A stretch of 64,000 nucleotides of DNA. Source: Actinernus sp. WN-2022. Taxonomy: Eukaryota > Cnidaria > Anthozoa > Actiniaria > Actinernidae. The position numbers and the translations under genes are program-made. The stretch spans positions 38,462,802 to 38,526,801 of the forward strand of contig JAOWCC010000064.1 of the NCBI GenBank assembly GCA_030867875.1. Reading direction: 5' to 3'. Shown one piece after another: positions 35,093 through 48,400 of this stretch. The number at the start of each line of letters is the position of its first letter. Within the stretch, counting starts at the first letter, position 1. The notes beneath the pieces were generated by a model. It did not search any database, was not told the DNA's origin, and was given only the letters and a program-made list of their open reading frames with translations.

Positions 35093-35373
35093 ATGTTGTG
35101 GTCATTGACTGGTTAGCTTGCCTTCATTTCATTATTATCCTTTTTATTAAACTAATGTCGCATAGAAATGCCACATAAGAGAAATTTTGAACTCTAAAAG
35201 TTGCAGAGACAAAAATTGATAGAAAAAATGTTACCTCATGATTGATTTACTTCATTGTATTGGGAAACATTTAAATAATAAGCAGTGAATAGTTTGTATT
35301 TATAATTCTGTCATCCAAAATTTTGAATGAATAACAAGAAAAATCGATGTTGCCGGAATAAGTGATGTCTTCA

Positions 35374-35537
35374 GGGGCGGATCCAGGAATTTGTGAAAGG
35401 AGGGGGGGGGGGGGGGGGAGGGGGTTGCAAAAGGATATTTTTAAATCTAGAGATTTTAAAATTGTATTTACAGTGATTTACAGGAATCATAGTGGGAGTT
35501 GCAATCCCCAAACCCCTCGCTGGATCCGCCAGTGGTC
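35374..35537. mobile_element. Short MITE with poly-G stretch
   Basis: The ends ggggcggatccaggaa and cgctggatccgcca are inverted, with a G-run of about 20 just inside the left end. Confidence 0.65.
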
Positions 35538-36240
35538 TTGTCAAGCGGTTTAAATGTTTAATGCGCCCAAATATAAGATGAATAACCTTCATAGTTGATT
35601 ATCACGAGGGCAAAAAAATGCAATTTCACAGTCAAAATTTAAATGGTGATTGAAAGAAAACTTGACATTTGAATTCAATAACTTGTCTTTTTTACCATGA
35701 CATATTTTTATGACGATGTTACGAAATCTCCAACAGATGAATCCATTCATTTCAATACCTCGTTTCAGGAAACGCAGCGCCACCTGTTTTAAAAGTGTTT
35801 GAAGTACCGTCTTTCGACATTGGCGTAATGTATGACCTGCTAATTACCGTAGCGAAGTACCCCACCTCAAACCCGTAAGCGTGTGGCTTAATTGAAGAAA
35901 AGGACTTAATATTGCTAAATTTAGAACTCCCAAATCTTGAAAACAAAATCAGACTCGATTTATCAATATTTGGTCATGATCTATTATCATTTTTGCTGTG
36001 TTCAATTATGCCCGTTATTAAAAAAAAAGGTAGAGCAAGAAATACACTACTGAATAATATATTAATCAAGTTCATTTAATGCGAGGTCAATTTGTTTTTA
36101 ACGCCCCTTTAGACAAAACAAAATAAAACTTGACAGAAAATATGACAGTCATTAGTAATAACGTGCTCTCGTAAATAAAGCTCACAGAAAGCTCTTACTA
36201 TATAAATAACACAGGCCATTCCATAGCCCTTGGCAGTCTG
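35538..36240. other. Region upstream of gene D
   Basis: No exon or clear element seen. AT-rich. Confidence 0.35.
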
Positions 36241-36246
36241 ATGTCA

Positions 36247-36254
36247 TATATAAG
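36247..36254 (+). promoter_or_regulatory. TATA box candidate, gene D
   Basis: TATATAAG 121 bp before the signal-peptide ATG at 36375, the same octamer as upstream of gene B. Another, TATATAAAT, is at 36199-36207. Confidence 0.4.
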
Positions 36255-36374
36255 TTATTCATTCATGATCACTAAAAGGGGCACCTAAATTGCATGTATG
36301 GTGTTCGCAGGTTCTAAGCGCCTCCCTACATCTTTAACGCTAAATATATTCAAGAACTGAATTGAGCAGAGAGT

Positions 36375-36453
36375 ATGTATCTCCTAAGAATATTGCTTTG
36401 CTTAGCAGTATTATTTCATATGGGAGCTGGAAGGGGTAATCCAACTCCGGAAG
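36375..36453 (+). CDS. Gene D exon 1: signal peptide
   Basis: ATG then a strongly hydrophobic MYLLRILLCLAVLFHMGAG and RGNPTPE, donor GAAG/gtaagt. 79 nt, phase 1, the same length as gene B exon 1. If the gene D join is wrong, this is the start of a separate small secreted protein. Confidence 0.75.
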
Positions 36454-39400
36454 GTAAGTTTAATGCTATTTTTAACAGAAGGACATGTATCACCAGTTAA
36501 TGGCGTTATCAAAACGATAGTGCGTTACAATTTTTAAATTTGTGTTAAATGAATTTTGTTCTCGAAATGACTTCGATCTCCCTTAGTCTGATTTTTTAAT
36601 CTGTCAATGTTGACATTGGTGTTTTTGTCTAAGACAATTATAAAAACAGATAAGAAAATAAATAAATGGCGACCATTGTATTGTTGACTAAATATTCAAA
36701 TGGCAAATTGAATGGCTATTTCCTGTTTCACTGCATTTCGTATCTGATTAAACGTTCGTCTTTCAGAATCAGTTTAAACAACAAAAACAATTGTAGATAA
36801 AGGTCTGATATAGCTGAATGTTTATGATATATATCATCCCAGCTAATTGATATAATTGGTGTATTTTACACGGCATGAACGAAATATCGGATTAAATGAT
36901 ATTAGAGGGAAAAAAACGCGGCGGTACCGGGTACAGATTTGAGCCCAATTTGATAAACCAAGTGTTGTTTTGAGCAAATCAACTATCAATTCGGGTTGAT
37001 TTTCATAAAGTTCATGGAAATTCTGGTTAATGAAAACACTCACTACATTTTATTTTGCGAACTGGGTCGGGCTCTGAAGACGACACCTCGCATACCTCCC
37101 TTTATTATGCAAGCGGTGTCCCCCCGGTTTGAAGCTCAGTAGACCTCAGTACATACAGGTCGCCAAGCGGTGCTACAAACTACAAAGCTACGGTGGCAAA
37201 TGTCGGGCTTTTGACGACTAAAATTGAACATTTTGGAATTAAAATGAAAAGAAATGTACAGACTGATCATCTGTGCCTCTACTAATGGGTATTGGGGTGA
37301 TTTGAGAAAGTTCAAAGTGATTTTCAAGGCTTCAAGTGACCAGTTGACTAGCGACAAGTATAAAAGTTTGAATCATTGGCCGTTTTCACACTAGAAGACG
37401 GACAAATTGTCTGGACGGACAAGTCATCTTAGACAGACAAGTCGTCTGGTGTGAAAACGGGACGGACAAAATTGTGGACGTACAAGTCATCTGATTTTGT
37501 CCGTCGATTTGTTCGTCTATGAAGACGATTTTTGGAGGTCGATTTGTTCGTCTAGACGGAAAAGTCGTCCAAATTCACACCAGACGAACAAATGTTGCAT
37601 TTTGTTCGCGGTACACTCTCAGGGGAATGGAACTAGCAAAGAGAGTGACGGATTATGGGTAATATTCAAGATGGCGGGAGGTAAGAGAAAGACGAACAAG
37701 CTGAAAAACAAGTCACGGTCTTAACCTGAACAATGACAGAGATCAACCATGGGCCCTTGCTTTAGAAAGAATGGCTCTAAAGAAAAGCTCACTTTTTTGC
37801 TGTCAAAGATCTCTGCGGAACTTCGATGAGTTGGCGCTTTCTTTCTTTAATAGAAGTCTACTTGACAAATACCTGATGGCAGCCATTTTTCCATGCCAAA
37901 CACTAGAAAGGTAACCACGCTAGTGTAGTGGCCGTGTTAGTGCCAGGCCTCTTGCGTTCAAAATCGTCTGTTTGTCTGTCAAGATATGAATTTACGATGA
38001 CCAACACAAGGTGAGTTGTCCGTCTAGAATTCACATTAGACGAACAAGTTGTCAGATGACTTGTTCGGCCAGACGATTTGTCCGTCTTCTAGTGTGATAA
38101 TGGCCAATGACAATGAATGAAAACGGAGCCGAAAATTTACATTCATCTCGCTGAAACAACTGGCCAGGAACCGACTGACATTATACAAGGACAACATTAC
38201 ATCAAAGTAAGCCAAGCTTACTTTTACATTTTTATTCAATTGTTTTGTTTTTAATCTATTGAAATCCTTGGAAACAGCTTGCCGTGTGAGGCAGTTGCAT
38301 AATTTAATTTGTCGTTCTATCCTGGGTTTCAAAGTATCTCCACGTGACCTCGAGCAAGCATCCCCATTGGTCGATGTGCCATGAATATCTAATGTAGTAT
38401 GAGAAATAGCTTTCTACACTGCCTTGTCCGTTAAAATTGTGTCGCTTATATAATTAGCTGTACAATATTACAAACAAAGGAAATCGCTGTCTTAGCCAAT
38501 CAGGTGCTGCTGATAAAATTTCGAAGAATATGATTGGCTGCGAGATGGCGGGAAAATATTTCTATAAATAGACTACTCTGAAAACTGATGGGCCATACCC
38601 TATAGTGGGAGATGGACACTTCTGGTTATGGACTTCTGGTAATACTTCTGGTAATACATATATCTATGGTCGTAATAATGTCTTTGACTTTAACTAATTA
38701 ATATATATTTACAAGATAGGAAGTTTCTCATTAAAGGGGTTGGGTCACCTGGTGCCCGTGCGCAGTAAGTGTGCTCTTGAGGTAATTAGCATATCATAAA
38801 TATTCAAACCGTTCAAAATTCTTCCGCGATCGCAATGGTTTCTTTCGCAAGCAACAATAGCATTGTGTCTGATTGGTCAGTTCAATGAGAGGTCATTTCT
38901 GATTGGCTGAGGGTAAGATTGAAACCCTTTCAATGTTAGATAGATTTTGTGTAAGAAAGTAAAATTCAGTTACGGAAGTGCACCTCGATTAATCCGAAAA
39001 ACAGCAATGAAACTCTTCAACTCGTCAAATGTAATACTTGGGATTGTTTACTTGTCATCGTCATCGCTTAGGACAATCTGGCCATGGCGCCATTTCTTGT
39101 CAAAATCTTCAACATTTTGCAAAACATGGTTTTGGTCCCGTGTTGACTTGAATGCTGAACGGACGGTTTTCAAATTTAGTCGTCGTTCCTTGCCTTGCTG
39201 AATGGGAAACTCCCATCGTTTGGAGTTCTAAAGACTTGTAAAGAGGGTTGCAATTCGCTTCCTTTCATGATATAAATTGTTGCGAAGCCTTGGTTCGTGA
39301 AGTGTTTATAAATGCTTCGCTGGAATAAAGTCAGTGAGATAGCTTGGCTCGAACTTCGCCGTTTCCTAAATAATTATTTTTGAAGAGCCGACAAAGTAGC

Positions 39401-42400
39401 AGGTTCAGCTAAATTTCAGGTATGTTTTATTAGCTTGTTTTGATTCTGGAAAACGTTTTCAGGTGAATTTGGGTTGTTCTTTGTCTTGGCTTTGGTGTAT
39501 TTTGGCTGGTGAGTTTGTCTTGGCTTTGGTGTGTTTTGGCTGGTGCTCAGAAAAGTCGCAAAATAAACTTTCTTTTTTTCTTTCATTTTGTCCGTTTTAT
39601 AAAATATTGCTTTTTGGCAAAAGGTTTTCGGCAATGTTATTTATCTTCTGACGTTACTTTTTGTTATACCTTATACCTTGACAGACAGACAGACAATCTT
39701 TATTTATCCACGGTTTAAAAACATCAGTTGTACACGAAAGGTGTACCATTGCAATAGTAAAGTATGTACATTAAAAGTTAAAAATGTAATAATACATTAA
39801 AAATGTAAGTCAAACACGTCAAACACGTCTTTTTTCACAAAACGTTTCGTGTGGAAGCAATCTCAATCTACTACTCTAGCTCGCAGCGGTCCAAAGCCAT
39901 ACCGACCGGTCGTACGGTGATTTACCGGACCGTTGAAGAACCAATCAGATTAATTTCTCCATTTGCCTCGAATCCAGCTTGCCATATAATAAACCATTAT
40001 TATTGACTTATCTGAAACCAATGTAGTGAAGAATGACCTACCGTTCAAATCGTGCATGGTGAATCTCCTTGCCCGTTTCTCAGACCCGAGCAGTTGGCGG
40101 CGGGACAGTCCCATGCATCTACGTTTGATCCTTATAGTTATAGTTTGTAAACTTTTACCAAGATAACTGAGAAGATCGTTTCACTGTTTTTGGTGACAAC
40201 GTAAGCTACTCTAAACAGCAAGCAAAATTTCAAACGGACATCAGAGACTTCACATACCTATAAAATTGGCTACAAGAATACATAAAAAGTTTTGAGTTCT
40301 TTGAAAATCTCGAATTTTCCGCGATCCCGTTTCTCGTATCTAGTGAGATGGCTTTCAGAAGCTCCGACTCCGAAAATATTTTAAAGTTTTAAAATCTGTT
40401 TGCTTTGTCGCATTTCAGAGGAATCGTATTACAAAACGGTGTCGGGGAATTTCAAAATTCGATTTAGTTCAAAAGTTATCATGCTCTCCGTGAAAAGGCG
40501 AAAAATAATCAGAGTAGATTTGCGAAAAACGCCGTCAATAGCTCTATTTTTAGAATTTTCCAATTCCCCGACTTTCTTTTGCAGCGGATATATCAATTGA
40601 CATTTTGTGAAAATTTCAAACAAATCGACTAAATTCCTCTTGAGTGGGACCTTTATTAAAACTCTATTTTGGTTGAAAATCGAAAGCGTAGAAAATAGCA
40701 TTTTAGAAAATCTAGCTATCTATCGTGCGTGAATCTGAAGCCCCGCCTCTCCAACAATTAGCGAGCTCTTGGCCAATCATTTCTCATCACAGTTCAACTA
40801 ACTGTCAAGATTTCCCGCCAATGTTGATTTCCGATCAAAGCCGCCGCATCGAGAAAATGTTAATATAGATCGATTTCACTTAGGTCACGTGAATCCTAAA
40901 TATCTTTATTGCTGATTCAAATAAAATCAAGGTGCGTTTTTCTGAAAGAGAACTAAAAATTACGTATTTCTGGCAAGTTTTATCAATCTAGGATATTTCT
41001 CGCCCAAAATATAAGCGATCAAATGTGCGCCATGTTTACAGTAAATGTATGGCGCCGCCATCTTGGTGTACCTCCAAGGTACACCAAGATGGCGGCCAGA
41101 TTACCAAGAATTCTGACCTAAAATGTATCTATTTGCATAGACATTCACTTATTTAAAGTGCACCTAACGTTTATTTTGTTATCATCATTATCGATTTTAC
41201 ATCAAGTTTTGAGTACTTCTGTGAAGAACGTTTTGGTTTACAGAGAATAATCTATGTTCTACGCTTGTTTGAAATGGTGAAAATGTGACCTTTCCTGACC
41301 CATGACCGCGTAAGTAAAAGCCTGGGTCGATCCCTGGGTAGACGTCATATAATTAATTCGACTTTGCAATAATTTGAATAAATACTCAACATGTTGAATA
41401 AAATGACTTTTTTCTTTACTAACAACTCGCAAACAGTGTATATTCTCTATAAATTGATGTTGTTGTGATAGAAAGACGCCATGGAGAATAATGCATTAAT
41501 GAGATGACGTCAACCCAGGGATCGACCCAGGCTTTTGCTTACGCGGTCATGGGTCAGGAAAGGTCACATTTCCACGATTTCAAACGAACGCAGAACATAG
41601 AGTATTCTCTGTAAACCAAAACTTTCTTCACAGAAGTACTCTAAACTTGATGTAGCATCGATATTTATGATAACAAAATAAACGTTAGGTGCACTTTAAC
41701 ATGTTGGTTTGTATTTAGAAGGTTTTTGGCTGAAAGTTGCACTAATTTGACTCCTCAAAATACGTGACTGGTGTTGCGTGACTCAAATCGCTTCATCGAT
41801 ATCTCCGGAACAAAGTGAAAGAAACCGATGAAATTTGGTGTGAAGACTCGATTAGGTAAGCTCTAAACTGTATCAAAAGCACAACTTGGTAGAGTTCATA
41901 GTTTCGAAGTTAGCAATTTGATGACGTCACATGAAATCGATCTATAGCTGCATGGTTGTTCTAGTTTTCTTGTGTGACTTGAAAAATGAGAAAGACAAAA
42001 AGACCTTGAGGGATAAAGCCAAGGTGAACACCTAGAGACGCCTTGAATGCCAACATAGTTAGTAGAGGAGACAGCGATTTGCAGGAGGCTGAAACAGCAC
42101 GGCAATAGCGAGCTAAGATCGTGGTGTTGGTTTCAAGCGTTTCAGAGTCACCGTCAGACTTTACGTTTCCATCTAAGCTTTCGAATTCTTGGAAACAAAT
42201 ATTCTCTCGGCTGGCTCCTACCAATTCTTCATGTTCAGATGTGGGTCACTCGGCACTCTGTCTGAAAGTGAAAATACGAACCCTTGTCGGGTTTTCCGAG
42301 GACTCCTATTTGGCTTTGTAGTCGTATGCATTGTTTGGCCTTGTTTTGCTTTTCTTTTTTCTTTGTTTTCCAAGCTAAGGGCATCCTGCTTCCTTTCACG

Positions 42401-45400
42401 TTGGGCTAGGATGGGTGTAAAATGTGTCATTTGAGCATATCTTCACCGTCTTTTAGTCATTCGTCGTGAAAATTGGCATCTGGGCTGGGACAATTAAGGC
42501 AAATATTTTGATATTCAGTTTGTGAGAAAATTTAAATTGATGACGTCACAATCGATGATGTCATAATATTGATGTTTTCTTAAATGTCGTATTTCTTAAA
42601 TATCGAATTCCTTTACATAGAGATATTGATAGATATACCCGAGACGTCTTCAACACTGAAAACCGGATGTCGCTACGACGTAAATTAGCTGAGATATGAT
42701 TTTTTGAATATATTATATCAATTCTGTCAGAAACCTGCTGTCGAAGGGTAAGTTCTCCCGGATTTCAGTAAATTAAATCTAATCAATTATTGTCATATGT
42801 GTGGTACTAAATTGTACCGATACCTTGTCAGAAATATCACCAAGCTATCGGGGAATAAGGAGAATCAATTTTTTTCACTCAAACCTTTTTCAATCCTAAG
42901 TTAATGCACAAAACTTGTCTGTGACGTCATCCAATGTGTGACGTCATAATTTAAAAATCGCAAATATTTTCGTTATGAGGTTGAAATCCAAAAATCGAAA
43001 ACGACAGCATTTTGCCCTACCGGCTAGCCTTAAATACCAAACAAGAGTTGACTTAATCCAATCAAACATAGAACAAAGTGTACCAACGGGTATTTCCATG
43101 TCTGTTTGTACTATAATTCTGGTTCAGGGGGGGCATGTATAATTCACTCAACATGTGATATCTCGATGAATTTTGCTTGTATCGAGAAACGGTTTGCGGC
43201 TTTCATCATCGCTTGCGAAGCTCTTTCAAACCAGCTATAGAAATTTTACATATGTTAAACTTTTTAATACGGTTATGTATTGACGTCATCGATTGTGACG
43301 TCATCATTTAAAATTTTCTCACAAAATGAATATCAAAATATTTGCATTAATTGTCCCTGCCCAGATGCCAATCTTCACGACGAATGACTGAAAGACGGTG
43401 AAGATATGCTCAAATGACACATTTTACACCCATCCTAGCCCAACGTGAATTTATGAAGGCATAAGGCCAACAACCGATGGAATCATGTGTGGAAAAACGT
43501 TTCTCAATAAACGTAAACATTGGTATATGAAATACATTTAATATTATATGCGCCAGCTTTCTTCACACCGTCGTTACGGGCGAGTGAGCACTTGTCATAT
43601 GTTTATTGATCTGCTGTCAATCAAACGGAACCTTTTACTTCCGGTCAAAAACTTCCTTTTGGTATTTCTCCGGCACCATAAATTTTTATTCAACGGAGTT
43701 TTTGGTATATGAGACACTACTACTAAAACTACATTTCTGTGCGAAAAAACAATTTCCCCATCTTTTTCGTTTTGAAGGTATCCGGTAACCTTAAGTATAT
43801 AGCAGCATGTTCTTCCTGCCCCGAATCGTTTACCTCCCCTTCCTCCAGAGTAGTAGCGAGAGAGGCGAATTAGCCGGTTTTTAGGGCGTTATGCTAATTT
43901 GTTAGGGCGTTATGCTAATTTTTAGGGCGCATCATTAATTCAGATGACGTCAAGAGTGTATTGTTTCAAGCTCATGAATAAAATGAAGTGGAAATTGAAG
44001 TGGAATCTCATTAAATGAAGTGGTTTCTCATTAAAAAACCGCATTGCCAGAAATTCGAGACATGGTTATTGCGCAACACATATTGACCCCTGTTCACTGT
44101 GTGAAATGGGTCGTGAAAATGTGCATAGAAATGTATGTGATCCTAAACATTTTACTTATTTCTCATGAAATATGGTTTAATCGTAAAAATATGCGATCGA
44201 GGCATTATTTCTACAGACATTATCAATTCAGTTTTGATATTTTCAAAACCAAGTAGTAAACTTTGATAATTCATTTCTTTGATTTTAGAGGAAGCATAAA
44301 AAATCGCATTTATTTACAGTGGACATTAAACGATTTCCAGTAAAAACATGCAGATAATAGTTTATAAAATGTATCTGCTGCAAATCTACAACCTTGGCAA
44401 AAAATGTGCGCACGAAGAGTTGAAAACATAAACAAGACCTACCGTATTCTTTCCTTCTGATGTCCCAAAGTCCATTTTCGATGATTCATTTTACTTCTTG
44501 AAAATTCAGCTTTTCGACAAGAAACCTCAGACTCCATATTTGCACGCTAAAACCCGTAATATTGCTCGTCTTGAGACTGCCATAGCTCTGACCACAAGTG
44601 ACCAAATCCAACAAACATCGTCGCTTTGGAATCCTTGTTATGTACTCTAGAAACTGCAGTGTGTTTGTTGAAACAGCTAGCGGTTATTCAAGCTAATTTG
44701 TCCTTTTGGAAAGTAGGTCCTAAACGGACCAAAAGAGACGAGTCTGCGATAAAATTCTGGTGAGCGGTGTTACCCAATTACGTGTTGGTACTTTATGTAT
44801 CCTGCGCCGTTTATAGTGTCCCAATGTACCATATATGCTATGTCTACCATCTATATACTATCAGGCTTCAATGTCTCGAATTTCTTCGCCTCTCTCCCTA
44901 CTACTCTCCAGAGCCTTCATTCATCGCAATTTCGAACAAAAAATGTAAAAATGAAATACACTACATTTAGAATGAATGCTAAACAAAACTTTCCTGCAAA
45001 AAATATGTTTTATAGGTTCGAAATAAGAGCGATGGAAATGGATTCTTGAAAGGTGCCTTCAGAGGGAGGTTTGATTTTGTACCGCCGGATTTGCCTTTGG
45101 CCGTGCGATAACCTGGTAACGAATGAGCGCTGCCCCAGCCCCTTTAACATTTCTCTTAAATGCTGATATGAGACTTTCAGTGTTCCTGAGGTCATTTCCA
45201 AGGCTGTACCATAGCTGTGTCCTCCAAACCTAGTTGACATCTTTAAAATAATATCGTGTTAGGCTTTGGAAGATTTATACAAATATTAATACTGCGTATT
45301 AAGGAATATTTATGAACACGCTTTGGAAAAAGATTACAAAGTACAGGCGGGACTAAGTTATAGAAGCACTTATACACAAAGCAGCCTAATATTAAAATAT

Positions 45401-48400
45401 AATAACAACTAAATGGTATCCACACTTCGATTGTGTTAATTCAGATAAGTAAGGGGACCAGTTTACTTTATCGTCAATATTTAAACCGAGATATCTGGTG
45501 TGATATACGCGTTTTAAGTTGGAGGAACCAAACTTATAGCTGGAATAGGCCCGGTAAAAGAGGCCCTATGGAGAAACAAGTAATAACATTTTTCTGTGTG
45601 AGCTGTCATTCGGTTCTGCATACACCACTGTTAATTACATTATCTGTGGTGGGACCAGTTACAAATACGGTTGTACCGTCCGCGTACATATATTCAGTTC
45701 AGCAGAATCACAGTCAGATGTTGTGTTCGGTAAGTCGTTACAGAAGATGGAAAACAGTATTGGTCCGAGGACATAGCCTGTGGGATACCAAAGGTAACAA
45801 TTTTGAGGCTTTATGACACCCCATTTACGACTGTGAATTGTGCTCGTAAGTTTAGGTAGCTTTTATCCATAACCGAACATTCTCGAAACAGTACTCGAAA
45901 TGCCGGCAGCCCTAATGCTCCCCACGATTGCTAGCTTTACTTCCCTATGTATATGTTATTCGGAGTCCATTCTCCTTGAAAAGAGATTCTTGAATATACT
46001 TTTTGCTCCATGATGTCGGTTGACTACTGCAGCTCCCACACTTATTTGCGCTGCTTCTTTTGTTGTTCTACTGTAGACTATATGTAGACCACTCTTTTAG
46101 GTAACGTATATGTCATCTAAAAGTTGGAAAAACGTGAACTTACCTGACGAGATTGGATCTCCAAGTGATCTCAAACTTTTTAAACGTAAAGTCCATGGAT
46201 TATCATTCACACAGAACTGCTGTGATGTTTTGTAAATAGGTCCATGATGATGATGGTGGTGGCGATGGTGATGGTGATGATGACGTCTTGATATCCTCAG
46301 CAGTTTCAAAATCTGAATAAGAAAAATAATGTCTTTCTTAGACATTTCATGATATATATGCATTCTCCTGTTGCACTTAATGCATTGAAACTTAATTACA
46401 GACTACTGGGTGGAGAATGAACCCCTTCCGGGATATGATGAAAATGGTCACCCCGACACGAGAAGCCAAGTAGCTTCCAAGCAGGCTGCCAACAAGGACG
46501 GTTTAGCGTCTACCTTATCGTTATCTGACGAGGCAAGAAAGAAGGTCAATAATGATGTTGGAATTACTAATGATGTAAATGGCGGTGTACAGCAACAGGA
46601 TACACAACAACCTTATGCTCAGAAATCCGCCCAGCAACCCGCACAACAGGTAGCGGCACAGACAGGTAAACAGACATATATTGCACCCGGTTCGCATATT
46701 GTAAATCGTTCAAGTCATCATTGAATCCAAATTCGATTAATTATAATCTAAGTAGTAGTCCAAACCCTAACACAACCTTAACTCTAATGTTAGGGCTCAA
46801 TACAAACTTATTTTTTAAAGAAAATGAAGGATTTGTAGGAAAAAAAAACTCACTCCCTGAACCGAGGATTTAACCCTCAACGTTAAACAATTTTAAAATG
46901 GCTTACCGACTACTATCACAAATCCTAACCATTATACCACGCAAGACACCTCCCCGTTGAATTAACAACTATCCTTAAATGGAAAACACGCTTGAAATAA
47001 CGATAATCGTTAATTCTAATGACATTCTTAAAACCAGTCAAGGATAAAGATAAAGATTTGTTACATTCCAAACGGAGGTAGACCGACTTAGTGTAGTAGT
47101 GATGACGTCTGCAGTACACGCAAAGGGTTACGAGTTCGAGCCGAAGTAGGTGCGCGCAAAAAATATTTGTCCACTCTTTAGCTTCTCTTCTTGTTTACCC
47201 GTGAACCCTAGCTCTGGATGAGTGAGATCCCGTTGTTTACCCGTGAACCCTAGCTCTGGATGAGTGAGATCCCGTTGTTTACCCGTGAACCCTAGCTCTG
47301 GATGAGTGAGATCCCGTTGTTTACCCGTGAACCCTAGCTCTGGATGAGTGAGATCCCGTTGTTTACCCGTGAACCCTAGCTCTGGATGAGTGAGATCCCG
47401 TTGTTTACCCGTGAACCCTAGCTCTGGATGAGTGAGATCCCGTTGTTTACCCGTGAACCCTAGCTCTGGATGAGTGAGATCCCGTTGTTTACCCGTGAAC
47501 CCTAGCTCTGGATGAGTGAGATCCCGTTGTTTACCCGTGAACCCTAGCTCTGGATGAGTGAGATCCCGTTGTTTACCCGTGAACCCTAGCTCTGGATGAG
47601 TGAGATCCCGTTGTTTACCCGCGAACTCGCCGATGGTTCGGGTTAGGATTTCACGATTATAATTATTTCAAGCGTGTTTGCCATTTAAAGGTAATTGTTG
47701 ATTCAAAGGGGAGAATGCGTTGGACCACGAGATACTTCGCTGCTGGCATTCGTTTTTTAACGCATTCATATCAAATAATCATTAGAATGTACTAAAATTA
47801 CACTATTCTTCTGAGATTGTGCGAACCATTCTTGTGAGAATGTGCGAACCGGATGCATTTGGATTAAGTGTTTTTTGTGGGGGAGTGATTGTGCAAAAGC
47901 GAACTACGAATAAAACTATTTGCATAAATAATGAAAATATTCGTACTTTATAAATAATAAATATAAAGAAGCAAAGCGTATAATTTTGAAGTTAAAGGTA
48001 CAATATTTTGGTTGGCCACACTAACCTTCTTCAGGTACAATGAAGAAAATTTACATTGGCGTGTATTTTTGAACGCGATAGCTGTTGTGAAATAAGATAA
48101 ATAAGACATATTACAAAATGATTGACAGTGAAACGACATGCAACTAATCCCTATCGAAAATTATTTTCTAAGAGAGACTGAATAGGCCAGAGAAGATTTT
48201 TATATGGCACAGGCGAGAACACTCGAGCCATATGGCCTCAACAATGATCTGGGAAGAGTCATACTAGATATCGGTTGCACCTTTAAAAAAAATACTATAA
48301 TTTATCTTCCTGGGTTCGATTGCTACGCTGAGCGCAGTGAATTTTTTTTCAAGAGGCACCCCAATTTCTTGTAAAATTGATAAGTACCGCTTCAGGTCCT

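Larger units (their letters stand above)
36454..46401. other. Gene D intron 1 (9.9 kb), transposon-rich
   Basis: No exon was recognised in either strand. Besides the elements listed separately it has the repeat at 36900-37095 shared with gene B, a 32-bp direct duplication (cttggctttggtgt.ttttggctggtg) near 39482-39545, a 22-bp duplication (agggcgttatgctaatttgt) near 43882-43922, and a (GAT/GGT)n tract at 46243-46285. Confidence 0.5.

Noticed and set aside
46097..46363. ORF with a poly-His run
   Set aside because: Produced by a GAT/GGT microsatellite; no other feature supports coding.
47191..47628. CRISPR-like array
   Set aside because: Units are contiguous with no spacers, and the DNA is eukaryotic.
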